Of a stretch of 45,885 nucleotides of DNA, positions 15,478 to 23,915 are shown one piece after another. A program made the position numbers and the translations under genes. This DNA comes from Bacteroides caecigallinarum (GTDB lineage: Bacteria > Bacteroidota > Bacteroidia > Bacteroidales > Bacteroidaceae), in contig NZ_JACJLE010000033.1 in assembly GCF_016901995.1 (NCBI RefSeq), positions 1 to 45,885 on the forward strand, given 5' to 3'. The stretch's first letter is position 1. Each line of letters starts with the position of its first letter. The notes beneath the pieces are model-generated. The model was given only the letters and a program-made list of their open reading frames with translations. It was not told where the DNA came from and did no database searches.

Positions 15478-16098
15478 CTACTTTTTCAACCTTGCCAATA
15501 CAGTTTTTATAACCTCCGATTTTCTGTTATCAAGTATATGTTTCACAGATGAATCTCTATCACCCATTATTACATTATAAAATGGCATAATAACAAAATG
15601 TGCTATATCTAACGAAATGATAGTAATAAGAAGATCGTAAATTGATATGGAAGAAATATTACCTTTCTTTATTTCTTCATTTAAATCTTCTTCAAGCTTA
15701 GAGAAAGCAAGAGCTGCTTTAGGTCTGATTTCTTTCATAAACAAATTCACTAGAGCAGTCGAACCATTAAGATTTTCTCTCAATGCAAACCAAACTATCA
15801 AAGGATTTCTATTAAGAAAATCCCAATGAGCATCAATTATAGATACAACTTTTTCTTCAAATGTAGAACCTGAAGTATTTATATTCGTCACACTTGTAAC
15901 CATAAGTTGCATCTTTTCTTTATAAATTCTTTCAAACAATTGTTCTTTAGTACGATAATAATAATGAACTAATGCCTGATTACAACCTGCTTCTTTAGCA
16001 ATTTTTGCTGTTGTAGTATTGGTAAATCCCTGTTCCATGAATAACTTTTCAGCTGATTCAAGGATTTTCTGCTCCATATTGTTTTTGTCTTTATTCAT
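15478..16098 (-). CDS. TetR/AcrR-family transcriptional regulator
   Basis: A 206-aa repressor. The N-terminal helix-turn-helix (about residues 9-57) is well conserved: 'ILESAEKLFMEQGFTNTTTAKIA' region, then 'AGCNQALVHYYYRTKEQLFERI'. The C-terminal ligand domain is divergent, as usual. Composition is more AT-rich than the neighbouring genes. It lies directly upstream of the six-gene export operon on the same strand, and local regulators of this family usually repress their neighbouring pump and themselves; the inducer is unknown. Confidence 0.93.
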   Translation of the reverse strand: MNKDKNNMEQKILESAEKLFMEQGFTNTTTAKIAKEAGCNQALVHYYYRTKEQLFERIYKEKMQLMVTSVTNINTSGSTFEEKVVSIIDAHWDFLNRNPLIVWFALRENLNGSTALVNLFMKEIRPKAALAFSKLEEDLNEEIKKGNISSISIYDLLITIISLDIAHFVIMPFYNVIMGDRDSSVKHILDNRKSEVIKTVLARLKK

Positions 16099-16118
16099 TT
16101 AAATCCGTTAATTTATCC

Positions 16119-16144
16119 TTTAATTACAAAGTTAAACAATTAAA
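16119..16144 (-). promoter_or_regulatory. Promoter and possible operator of the TetR gene
   Basis: TAACTTTG on the minus strand (16127-16134) matches TAnnTTTG, 29 bp upstream of the ATG. It is enclosed by an inverted repeat TTTAATT-N12-AATTAAA, an arrangement expected for autorepression. Confidence 0.45.
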
Positions 16145-16176
16145 TTAAAAGATGCAAGACATTGAAACAAAAAGAC

Positions 16177-16217
16177 ATAAAAAATCTGCCAAGAGCATAA
16201 CACCCATGGCAGATTTT
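16177..16217 (-). terminator. Rho-independent terminator of fhs
   Basis: An 11-bp stem (AAAATCTGCCA at 16181-16191 with TGGCAGATTTT at 16207-16217), followed on the minus strand by a T-run. A second small hairpin, GCACTC-AAA-GAGTGC (16229-16243), lies between it and the fhs stop. Confidence 0.82.
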
Positions 16218-16284
16218 ATAATATCCAAGCACTCAAAGAGTGCTGTAAATTCATTTAACTTCTATAGCTCCTTTAACTTCAAAA

Positions 16285-17952
16285 TTAAGACAAGCCCTCT
16301 ATTTCACCGTTAACGATATCAATATGAAGTGCCTGTGGTTCCTTAGGCAATCCCGGCATACGCATCATTTCACCTGCAACGATTACCAACATCTCAGCTC
16401 CGGCATTGATTACTATATCGCGTACTGCGAAGTTGAATCCTGATGCCACTCCGTACAGTTTCGGATCTGTAGAGAACGAATACTGTGTCTTGGCAATACA
16501 TATAGGGAAGTGACTGAAACCGAGTTCTTCTATCATCTTCAGTTTCTTTCTTGCAGCAGGGCCGAACAATACCTGTTTAGCACCGTAAAGTTCGCATGCC
16601 ACTTTAGTGACCTTAACCTCTACTGAGTCTTCTTCATCGTATGCAAATGAGAGAGGAGCAGACGGCTTGTTCTCTATAGTATCAACTACAAGGTTTGCAA
16701 GCTCAACAGCACCTGCACCACCTTCGGCAAATGCATTGTTAACGGCAAATCCTACTCCCATTTTCTCGCAGTGCTGACGAACGAAGTTGATTTCTTCCTC
16801 AGTGTCGTTTGCATAACGGTTGAATGCCACAACTACAGTCTGTCCGAACGACTGAAGGTTCTCGATATGCTTGTCGAGGTTCTTCACTCCCTCGCGCAAT
16901 CCTTCAAGGTTAGGTTCCTTAATCTTGTCAATTTCAACTCCACCATGCATCTTCAGTCCCTGAGCAGTTGCAACAATCACTGTAAGCTTAGGCTGCAGAC
17001 CTGCCTTGCGGCACTTGATGTCATAGAATTTTTCTGCACCCAGGTCGGCACCGAATCCGGCTTCTGTAATTACATAGTCACCGAAAGTCATTGCAAGCTT
17101 GGTAGCAAGAACAGAGTTACATCCGTGTGCTATATTGGCGAACGGACCTCCGTGAACGAATGCAGGAGTAGCCTCTGTAGTCTGTACAAGGTTTGGAGAA
17201 AGAGCATCCTTCAGCAACACTGTTATGGCACCTGCCACTCCAAGATCTTTCACTGTGAAAGGCTTGTTATCGATAGTAAAGCCAAGGAGAATATTCTCTA
17301 TTCTGCGGCGAAGGTCAGCCTCATCCTTTGCAAGACAAAGGATAGCCATGATTTCCGATGCAGGAGTGATATCAAAACTTGATTCGCGTGTGATACCGTT
17401 TGTCTTGCCGCCAAGACCTGTAACGATATATCTCAATCCACGGTCGTTTACGTCGAGCACTCTGTTCCACAACACTTCCTTCATGGCAAAACCGTTGTCC
17501 TGGTTCTGATACATGTAGTTGTCAAGAAGTGCTGCAATCATGTTATGTGCAGAAGTGATGGCGTGGAAGTCGCCAGTGAAATGAAGATTGATTTTCTCCA
17601 TAGGAAGAACCTGTGCATAACCACCTCCGGCTGCACCACCCTTCATACCGAAACATGGGCCGAGTGAAGGCTCGCGCAATGCACAGATAGCTTTCTTGCC
17701 TATCTTGTTAAGTCCCAATGCCAGACCTATTGACACTGTAGTCTTACCGATACCTGCCTTTGTAGGAGTAATGGCTGTAACCAGAATAAGGTTACTGTTT
17801 TTTACTTTCTCTTCATCTATTATTTCTTCCGAAACTTTAGCCATGTAGCGTCCGTAGTGTGTGACGTATTCCAATGGCATTCCGAAATTTGCGGCAACCT
17901 GTTTGATTTTGGTTAACTCAATACTGCGTGCGATTTCTATATCTGATTTCAT
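16285..17952 (-). CDS. fhs: Formate--tetrahydrofolate ligase
   Basis: A 555-aa enzyme that makes 10-formyl-THF from formate, THF and ATP, feeding purine synthesis and the one-carbon pool. The N-terminal P-loop [10 protein letters not shown] is at residues 63-72, followed by '[19 protein letters not shown]' and '[13 protein letters not shown]', all hallmarks. I start it at the ATG at 17952; the frame runs 32 codons further to a TTG, but the promoter box at 17974-17981 lies inside that extension. Length fits the family (about 555-560 aa). It is single, with its own promoter and terminator, and works in the same one-carbon network as gcvP. Confidence 0.97.
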   Translation of the reverse strand: MKSDIEIARSIELTKIKQVAANFGMPLEYVTHYGRYMAKVSEEIIDEEKVKNSNLILVTAITPTKAGIGKTTVSIGLALGLNKIGKKAICALREPSLGPCFGMKGGAAGGGYAQVLPMEKINLHFTGDFHAITSAHNMIAALLDNYMYQNQDNGFAMKEVLWNRVLDVNDRGLRYIVTGLGGKTNGITRESSFDITPASEIMAILCLAKDEADLRRRIENILLGFTIDNKPFTVKDLGVAGAITVLLKDALSPNLVQTTEATPAFVHGGPFANIAHGCNSVLATKLAMTFGDYVITEAGFGADLGAEKFYDIKCRKAGLQPKLTVIVATAQGLKMHGGVEIDKIKEPNLEGLREGVKNLDKHIENLQSFGQTVVVAFNRYANDTEEEINFVRQHCEKMGVGFAVNNAFAEGGAGAVELANLVVDTIENKPSAPLSFAYDEEDSVEVKVTKVACELYGAKQVLFGPAARKKLKMIEELGFSHFPICIAKTQYSFSTDPKLYGVASGFNFAVRDIVINAGAEMLVIVAGEMMRMPGLPKEPQALHIDIVNGEIEGLS

Positions 17953-17973
17953 ATTCTTATTTTTAGATGCTTG

Positions 17974-17981
17974 CAAAGGTA
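17974..17981 (-). promoter_or_regulatory. Promoter -7 box of fhs
   Basis: TACCTTTG on the minus strand matches TAnnTTTG, 21 bp upstream of the chosen ATG. It lies only 13 bp from the divergent box at 17995-18002. Confidence 0.6.
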
Positions 17982-17994
17982 AGAAAAAAAACTT

Positions 17995-18002
17995 TATATT
18001 TG
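17995..18002 (+). promoter_or_regulatory. Promoter -7 box of Nim-like gene
   Basis: TATATTTG matches TAnnTTTG, 32 bp upstream of the ATG at 18035. The two divergent promoters overlap in their upstream halves. Confidence 0.55.
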
Positions 18003-18034
18003 TGAATGAAACAACAAAGTAATATACACTAACT

Positions 18035-18523
18035 ATGGAATTTAGCAATAAAGAAGTCCGCCGTCAGGACAGATTACTTGACGAAAAGCGTGCAATGGAG
18101 ATAATAAAAGAAGGTGAATATGGCATTTTGTCAATGGTGAGCGAAGACGCAGACGGTGCTTACGGAATACCGTTGAGCTACGTTTGGGACAGGGGAAACT
18201 CGATATACATCCACTGTGCCCCGGTAGGCAGAAAGCTGAAATGTATTGATGCGAACCCTAACGTGTCATTCTGCGTGGTTGGAAAAACCCAAATTCACCC
18301 TGACAAGTTTACCACCGGCTATGAGAGTGTAGTGATGAAATGTACCGCACATCACAGTCTGCACGAAGCGGAACGTATGTCGGCACTTTCACTGTTCATA
18401 AGCAAGTATTGTCCTGACCATAAGATTATGGGTATGGAATACGCCAACAAATCTTTCCACCGCACAGAGATTATCAGACTGGATATAGAAAGCATAAGCG
18501 GAAAAAGCAAAGCCATGTTCTAA
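18035..18523 (+). CDS. Pyridoxamine 5'-phosphate oxidase-like flavoprotein, Nim-like
   Basis: A 162-aa protein of the split-barrel flavin-binding fold, in the subgroup that includes the 5-nitroimidazole resistance proteins NimA-J. Recognisable features are '[10 protein letters not shown]' (about 46-55), '[14 protein letters not shown]' with the conserved His-Cys (61-62 region), and '[12 protein letters not shown]'. It probably binds FMN or a related cofactor and performs a two-electron reduction; the natural substrate is unknown. No insertion sequence lies next to it, unlike the high-expression nim genes linked to resistance, so resistance should not be assumed. It is followed 18 bp later by a symporter gene, likely in one operon. 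Confidence 0.85.
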   Translation: MEFSNKEVRRQDRLLDEKRAMEIIKEGEYGILSMVSEDADGAYGIPLSYVWDRGNSIYIHCAPVGRKLKCIDANPNVSFCVVGKTQIHPDKFTTGYESVVMKCTAHHSLHEAERMSALSLFISKYCPDHKIMGMEYANKSFHRTEIIRLDIESISGKSKAMF

Positions 18524-18541
18524 ACTTAAACCCACAACAAC

Positions 18542-19705
18542 ATGAAACTGAAAAGACCCGGACTACTTACTCAGATTATAATAGCCATAGTGTTAGGTAT
18601 CGGAGCTGGAATCATATCACCTGCCCTGCCTGTAAGATTTTTCGTTACATTCAACGGACTGTTCAGCGAATTTCTGGCATTCATCATTCCTCTTATAATA
18701 GTGGGACTTGTGGCTCCCGCCATTGCTGATATCGGCAAGGGAGCAGGAAAGATGCTTGCCGTAACTGCACTGCTGGCTTACGGAGCTACACTTTTCTCCG
18801 GGTTTACTTCATACGCCGTGGTTGAGACTTTCTTCCCGATGCTCATAACAAGGGATATTCCGCTTTCGGAAATCAGTGAGGCAAACGGGGTGGTACCGTT
18901 CTTCACCATCGACATTCCCGAACCACTGAATGTGATGACGGCGCTCGTCATGGCTTTCACTCTTGGACTGGGAATGGCTAACCTCAATACGAGCTATCTG
19001 AAAAATGCTTTCGTCGATTTCAAGGATATTATCGTAAAGACCATCCAGAAGGTTATCCTTCCGCTGTTGCCGATATACATCTTCGGCATATTCTTCAATA
19101 TGACACACTCGGGACAGGTGTTCCACGTGTTGAGTGTGTTCATCAAGATTATCGGAATAATCTTCATCCTTCATATACTTCTGTTGGTTTTCCAATATGT
19201 GATAGCAGGACTAATAGCAGGCAAAAACCCTTTCAGGATGCTTGCAAACATGATGCCGGCCTATTTCACAGCACTGGGTACGCAGTCATCTGCCGCCACC
19301 ATACCGGTAACTCTGAAACAGACAGTCAAGAACGGAGTGAACGAAGATACCGCAGGATTTGTGATACCTCTGTGTGCCACGATACATCTGTCGGGAAGTA
19401 CGATGAAGATTGTGGCATGTGCCCTTGCTCTGATGATGATGCAAGACATACCTTACGACTTCAAGATGATGTCGGGATTCATATTCATGTTGGGAATAAC
19501 CATGGTTGCAGCTCCGGGTGTACCAGGCGGAGCGATTATGGCATCATTGGGAATACTGTCATCAATGCTTGGATTTGATGATAACGCCCAAGCACTGATG
19601 ATAGCACTTTATATTGCAATGGACAGCTTCGGCACAGCCTGCAATGTGACAGGCGACGGTGCGCTGGCTGTCATTATAGACCGCTGGTTCAGGAAGAAAG
19701 CTTAA
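18542..19705 (+). CDS. Dicarboxylate/amino acid:cation symporter (DAACS/SLC1 family)
   Basis: A 387-aa inner-membrane secondary transporter. It has about eight hydrophobic segments and the family's re-entrant-loop features: 'QSSAATIPVT' (HP1, about 247-256), a transmembrane segment with 'CATIHLSGSTMKI', and near the C-terminus 'DSFGTACNVTGDGALAVI' (HP2/TM8), where the Asp-Asn pattern binds substrate and cations. Substrates in the family are glutamate, aspartate, serine/threonine or C4-dicarboxylates; this cannot be told from the sequence. The stop codon shares the four bases TTAA with the stop codon of the converging ModF-like gene. Confidence 0.92.
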   Translation: MKLKRPGLLTQIIIAIVLGIGAGIISPALPVRFFVTFNGLFSEFLAFIIPLIIVGLVAPAIADIGKGAGKMLAVTALLAYGATLFSGFTSYAVVETFFPMLITRDIPLSEISEANGVVPFFTIDIPEPLNVMTALVMAFTLGLGMANLNTSYLKNAFVDFKDIIVKTIQKVILPLLPIYIFGIFFNMTHSGQVFHVLSVFIKIIGIIFILHILLLVFQYVIAGLIAGKNPFRMLANMMPAYFTALGTQSSAATIPVTLKQTVKNGVNEDTAGFVIPLCATIHLSGSTMKIVACALALMMMQDIPYDFKMMSGFIFMLGITMVAAPGVPGGAIMASLGILSSMLGFDDNAQALMIALYIAMDSFGTACNVTGDGALAVIIDRWFRKKA

Positions 19706-21147
19706 TTCCTGACCAGATACAATGAATCGGTAATGCAGGCAGGAAGCTCTTCCTTGTAATGGGTAACCATAATCATGGTCTTGTCGTTTCGACGGCAGAA
19801 TATTTCTATTACATCTTTCACCAGACGACGGTTGTACAGGTCAAGTCCGTGAAGCGGCTCGTCGAGTATCAGAAGCTCAGGATCTTTAACGAAAGCACGT
19901 GCCAGAAGGACTAGTCGCTGCTCGCCGCTTGACAACTGCAGGAAACTCCTGTCTGCCAACTGCTTCACTCCGAAGATATCCATCCAGAACAGACACACTT
20001 CCCTGTCCTCTTCCTTAGGACGCTTGTAAAGTCCTATAGAATCGTGAAGTCCGCTTGCCACAATATCTATGGCAGGAATATTCTTCAGATAGGCTCTGTG
20101 CATCTCTGGACTGACGTAACCGATATGCTTCTTGATTTCCCATATACTCTCGCCACTGCCGCGCTTACGGTCGAACAGAGTGATGTCGCAGGCATAGCTC
20201 TGTGGATTGTCGGCACAAACCAGACTCAGAAGTGTTGACTTTCCGGCACCGTTCTCACCGCTCAAGGCCCATTTCTCTCCACACTTCACTGTCCAGTCAA
20301 GTTCACGGAGAATAGTTCTTTCGCCATAGCGGATACTTACCTTATTCAGTTTGACTACATTGGCTGCCTTATACAGATTATCCTTATAAGGCATATCAAG
20401 TATAGCCTGAACCTTTTCGTCGGAAAGCATCTTTTCCGGTACACAGACACCAGTGTATTCGGAACGTGGAAGTTTCTCGCCACATATCATATTCTCAACA
20501 GTTATCACATGACTGATGAAGTCAGGAATATCGTCCGATTTGGAAAGTACAAGGATAACCTGAAGACCTATAACCTTTATAAGCTCTGCAAGAAGCGACT
20601 TAAGCAAATCACGTGTACGGGCATCAAGTCCGATGAAAGGATTATCCATAATGAGAACTCTTGGTCCAGAAAGCAATGTCTTTGTCAGCTGGAACTTTCT
20701 CAACTCTCCGCTTGAAAGAAGTATGATAGGCTTCTGCAGCATTTCTTCTATTCTGAACAGAGTGTAAAGACTTTCTTTCAGCTTTTCATCCTTGCACTGT
20801 GGAAGAAGATCGCCCACTACAGGAATATTCTCCATATCCTGCGAGTTCCATCTCTGCTGATAGTAATAGCTACCGTCTGCATCGCCATACGAATCGCGGA
20901 ATGTTATGTATCTGAGATTGTCCGAAACAAGATTTGAACTTGAAGGTGAAAAATCGTATGCCACCTCATTCATCAACAGAGGATATTTTCCTGTAATGAT
21001 ATCTATAAGAATACTTTTACCTCCACCGTTAGGACCTACCACTGCCAATTGCTCGCCTGCATTCAAGCAGAAATCTACAGGCTTACCCATCCTGTACAGA
21101 GGATGACGGGTAACGCCATTTGATACTGAAATAACTCGTTGTTGCAT
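19702..21147 (-). CDS. ModF-like protein with two ABC ATPase domains
   Basis: A 481-aa cytoplasmic protein with two ABC ATPase cassettes and no membrane domain, like E. coli ModF/PhrA. The first cassette has Walker A 'GPNGGGKSI' (near 38), signature LSSGELRK, but Walker B reads 'LIMDNPFIGLD', with Asn in place of the catalytic Glu. The second has Walker A 'GENGAGKST', LSSGEQR and a normal 'LILDEPLHGLD' with the H-loop 'MVTHYKEE'. So only the second site looks fully able to hydrolyse ATP. No modABC genes are near, so a link to molybdate is not supported. It lies downstream of ruvC with an 82-bp filler-rich gap. Confidence 0.88.
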   Translation of the reverse strand: MQQRVISVSNGVTRHPLYRMGKPVDFCLNAGEQLAVVGPNGGGKSILIDIITGKYPLLMNEVAYDFSPSSSNLVSDNLRYITFRDSYGDADGSYYYQQRWNSQDMENIPVVGDLLPQCKDEKLKESLYTLFRIEEMLQKPIILLSSGELRKFQLTKTLLSGPRVLIMDNPFIGLDARTRDLLKSLLAELIKVIGLQVILVLSKSDDIPDFISHVITVENMICGEKLPRSEYTGVCVPEKMLSDEKVQAILDMPYKDNLYKAANVVKLNKVSIRYGERTILRELDWTVKCGEKWALSGENGAGKSTLLSLVCADNPQSYACDITLFDRKRGSGESIWEIKKHIGYVSPEMHRAYLKNIPAIDIVASGLHDSIGLYKRPKEEDREVCLFWMDIFGVKQLADRSFLQLSSGEQRLVLLARAFVKDPELLILDEPLHGLDLYNRRLVKDVIEIFCRRNDKTMIMVTHYKEELPACITDSLYLVRN

Positions 21148-21176
21148 TGTTTTTCTTTAGTTGTTGGTTGTTAGCT

Positions 21177-21231
21177 TTTAGTTCTTAGCAGCAATTCTTA
21201 ACTATTAATTTTTAATTATTAATTAAGAACT
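21177..21231. repeat. AT-rich intergenic filler repeat and inverted repeat
   Basis: The gap between ruvC and the ModF-like gene carries TTTTTAATTATTAAT, also present at 39983, within a TAGTTCTTA ... TAAGAACTA inverted repeat. No terminator T-run is clear. Confidence 0.5.
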
Positions 21232-21799
21232 ACTTCACCACCTTATCAGGATTCTTCGCTATAAAATCTTTCCATCCCGAATAAGCCTTATGGGTTTCAG
21301 GTCGTCCCATCTGCAGGTAATGGCAATATGCCGCTCCCAAGGCGTCTGTGGCATCCATAAAAGGTCCGATGTCCTCTTTCCTGATTTTAAGCATGCGTCG
21401 CAGCATGTCTGCCACCTGTTCCTTGCTTGCCTGACCGTTACCGGTAATGGCCATCTTAATCTTTAACGGGGCATATTCAGTTACAGGTATATCCCTGCAC
21501 AATGCCGCCACTATAGCCACACCCTGAGCCCTGCCCAGTTTGAGCATGGACTGGACGTTCTTTCCGAAGAAAGGAGCCTCAATGGCAAGCTCGTCCGGAA
21601 GATATGAGTTTATCACTCCCTGCACACGTTCGTAGATATGTTTCAGTTTCAGATACGGATCGGTGAACTTACGCATATCTATCACCCCAAGGGTGACAAC
21701 CTCAGCTTTGGTACCCACAACCTTTATTACGCCATAACCCATAATGTTGGTTCCGGGGTCGATACCTAATATTATCTTTTCCTTAACGGGACAAATCAC
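21230..21799 (-). CDS. ruvC: Crossover junction endodeoxyribonuclease RuvC
   Basis: A 189-aa Holliday-junction resolvase that cuts junctions in concert with RuvAB in recombinational repair. The four acidic catalytic residues are visible: Asp14 ([12 protein letters not shown]), Glu74 ([11 protein letters not shown]), and the pair Asp149/Asp152 ([10 protein letters not shown]). '[12 protein letters not shown]' is also conserved. Length is near the usual 160-190 aa. The start overlaps the stop of the DUF4286 gene by 4 bp, a linkage seen across Bacteroidales. Confidence 0.97.
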   Translation of the reverse strand: MICPVKEKIILGIDPGTNIMGYGVIKVVGTKAEVVTLGVIDMRKFTDPYLKLKHIYERVQGVINSYLPDELAIEAPFFGKNVQSMLKLGRAQGVAIVAALCRDIPVTEYAPLKIKMAITGNGQASKEQVADMLRRMLKIRKEDIGPFMDATDALGAAYCHYLQMGRPETHKAYSGWKDFIAKNPDKVVK

Positions 21800-22101
21800 T
21801 TTATAACCTCCATCAAAGTAGGGAAACCTATAACCTTATCCTTGAAAATCTTTGCCATCTCCTCGTTCATACGGGCACCACACTTGGTATGCCAGCTGTG
21901 AAGAGCTGCACTGTCTTCTACCTCCCACTGGAGTGAGAAACACTCGCTGTCCTGTTCCTTATGGTTCAGGATACGCAAGATACGCGGATTTTTCAACTCC
22001 CCGGTCTTCTCTGCTTCAGGGATATAACACTCGTTCAACCAGATTACGAAATTTCTGGCATCATTCATCTCAACATGAAATGTAGTATTGTAAATAAGCA
22101 T
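21796..22101 (-). CDS. DUF4286 family protein
   Basis: A 101-aa protein of the DUF4286 family, a small ferredoxin-like (alpha/beta dimeric barrel-like) protein of unknown function. Typical features are the start '[11 protein letters not shown]', 'WLNECYIPE' and '[14 protein letters not shown]'. No signal peptide or membrane segment. It is coupled to ruvC by a 4-bp overlap. Function unknown; the link to ruvC may be only a shared promoter. Confidence 0.88.
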   Translation of the reverse strand: MLIYNTTFHVEMNDARNFVIWLNECYIPEAEKTGELKNPRILRILNHKEQDSECFSLQWEVEDSAALHSWHTKCGARMNEEMAKIFKDKVIGFPTLMEVIK

Positions 22102-22122
22102 AAATGTAAATCTTTAACACTG

Positions 22123-22130
22123 CAAATATA
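22123..22130 (-). promoter_or_regulatory. Promoter -7 box of DUF4286-ruvC operon
   Basis: TATATTTG on the minus strand matches TAnnTTTG, 21 bp upstream of the DUF4286 ATG. Confidence 0.6.
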
Positions 22131-22204
22131 AGGATTTATACAGAAATGGCAGGAATAATTAAAAATAAATAAACATACCATGCCTACGTTAAATTAACTT
22201 TTAC

Positions 22205-22212
22205 TATTTTTG
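22205..22212 (+). promoter_or_regulatory. Promoter -7 box of acyl-CoA synthetase operon
   Basis: TATTTTTG matches TAnnTTTG, 38 bp upstream of the ATG at 22251. Confidence 0.5.
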
Positions 22213-22250
22213 CACACATTATCACGAAATGTGTACATATTTTGTTTGAC

Positions 22251-23915
22251 ATGGAATTAAACAACAGCTTTATAGAATTAATAGAAAAAAGCATAAAACA
22301 AAACTGGGACAGAAATGCGCTAACCGACTATAAGGGAATAACACTCCAATATAAGGATGTAGCAAGAAAGATTGAGAAAATGCATATTCTGCTCCAACAT
22401 GCAGGAATAAAACCGGGAGACAAGATAGCATTGTGCGGACGTAACAGTGCAAACTGGACTGCAATGTTTCTGGCAATAATCACATACGGCGGTGTGGCAG
22501 TGCCAATCCTTCACGAATTCAAGCCTGACAACATACACCACATAGTAAATCACTCTGGAGCGAGAATGCTGTTTGCCGGCGACCAGATATGGGAGAACCT
22601 GAACGAAGCGTGTATGCCTCTGCTTGAAGGTATCATAGAATTGAAGAATTTCGATCTGGTGGTTTCACGTTCAGAACAGCTGACATACGCCAGAGAGCAT
22701 CTTAACGAGGAATTCGGAAAGAAATATCCGTGCCGTTTCAGAGCCGAACAAGTTTCCTACAGAAAAGAGGAACCGGAAGAGCTCGCAGTAATCAATTACA
22801 CTTCCGGCACTACGGGATATTCTAAAGGTGTAATGCTCCCGTACAGGGCTATTCAATCTAACATCATCCACATACACGAGAAAGTAGGACTTATGGCCGG
22901 TGACAACATCGTTTCAATGTTGCCATTGGGACATATATTCGGCCTTGTGTTCGATTTTCTATACGGCATCACAGTAGGAGCACATCTTTGGTTCCTGACA
23001 CGTATGCCAAGTCCTAAGATTATAGCAGAGTCTTTTTCAGAAATAAGGCCTAGAGTTATCGCATGCGTTCCGCTTATAGTAGAAAAGATTATAAAGAAGA
23101 ACATATTGCCGCACGTTGACAACAAACTGGGAAAACTGCTTCTTAACCTGCCTATCATCAGCGACAAGATTAAAGAACAGATACGTCATCACGCAATGCA
23201 GGCATTCGGAGGCAATTTCATCGAGATAGTCATAGGCGGTGCTCCGTTCAATGCCGAAGTAGAGGCCTTCCTAAGAAAGATAAACTTCCCTTACACCATT
23301 GCATACGGTATGACGGAATGTGCGCCTTTGATATGCCACAGCCGTTGGGACGAAATAAAATACCAGTCATGCGGAAAGACTGTAGCGAATATGGAAACCA
23401 AAGTTCTTTCCGACAATCCGGAGACTGTGCCTGGCGAACTTGTCTGTCGTGGCGCAAACGTGATGTTGGGATATTACAAGAATGAGGAAGCTACATCACA
23501 GGCAATAGACAATGAAGGATGGTTGCACACAGGCGACATGGCTATAAAAGATGCGGAAGGCAACATCTTCATAAAAGGAAGATGCAAGAACATGCTGCTC
23601 ACTTCTACAGGACAAAACATCTATCCTGAAGAAATTGAGGCCAAGCTAAACAATATGCCGTACGTCAACGAATCGCTTATCATACTGAAAGGCGAGAAAC
23701 TTGTCGCTCTGGTATATCCTGACAGCGATGACGCTTTTGCACACGGACTGTCATTATCACAACTGGAAGAAGCCATAGAGCAAAACAGAATAGAACTTAA
23801 CAAAACTCTTCCTGCATTCTCGCAGATTTCAAAAGTCAAACTATATCCTGAAGAATTTGAAAAGACTGCCAAGAAGAGCATCAAGAGATTCTTATATCAG
23901 AATATAGATGGATAA
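22251..23915 (+). CDS. AMP-dependent long-chain fatty acid--CoA ligase
   Basis: A 554-aa ANL-superfamily enzyme that activates a carboxylic acid, most likely a fatty acid, to acyl-CoA through an acyl-adenylate. Motifs in order: P-loop 'YTSGTTGYSKG' (about 183-193), 'AYGMTECAP', 'GWLHTGDM' and 'KGRCKNMLLTSTGQNIYPEEIE' hinge. The C-terminal adenylation subdomain ends with 'KTAKKSIKRFLY', containing the catalytic Lys region. I use the ATG at 22251; a TTG three codons earlier is possible but less likely. It overlaps the CobW-type gene by 8 bp, so the two are co-transcribed, though no functional link is obvious. Confidence 0.92.
   Translation: MELNNSFIELIEKSIKQNWDRNALTDYKGITLQYKDVARKIEKMHILLQHAGIKPGDKIALCGRNSANWTAMFLAIITYGGVAVPILHEFKPDNIHHIVNHSGARMLFAGDQIWENLNEACMPLLEGIIELKNFDLVVSRSEQLTYAREHLNEEFGKKYPCRFRAEQVSYRKEEPEELAVINYTSGTTGYSKGVMLPYRAIQSNIIHIHEKVGLMAGDNIVSMLPLGHIFGLVFDFLYGITVGAHLWFLTRMPSPKIIAESFSEIRPRVIACVPLIVEKIIKKNILPHVDNKLGKLLLNLPIISDKIKEQIRHHAMQAFGGNFIEIVIGGAPFNAEVEAFLRKINFPYTIAYGMTECAPLICHSRWDEIKYQSCGKTVANMETKVLSDNPETVPGELVCRGANVMLGYYKNEEATSQAIDNEGWLHTGDMAIKDAEGNIFIKGRCKNMLLTSTGQNIYPEEIEAKLNNMPYVNESLIILKGEKLVALVYPDSDDAFAHGLSLSQLEEAIEQNRIELNKTLPAFSQISKVKLYPEEFEKTAKKSIKRFLYQNIDG

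Noticed and set aside
9106..16098. Horizontally acquired antibiotic-resistance island
   Set aside because: The export operon is a complete YbhGFSR-like system with composition like its neighbours (only the TetR gene is more AT-rich) and no mobile-element genes flank it.
18035..18523. Metronidazole resistance gene nim
   Set aside because: The protein is only Nim-like by fold and motifs; no insertion sequence drives it, so resistance is not supported.
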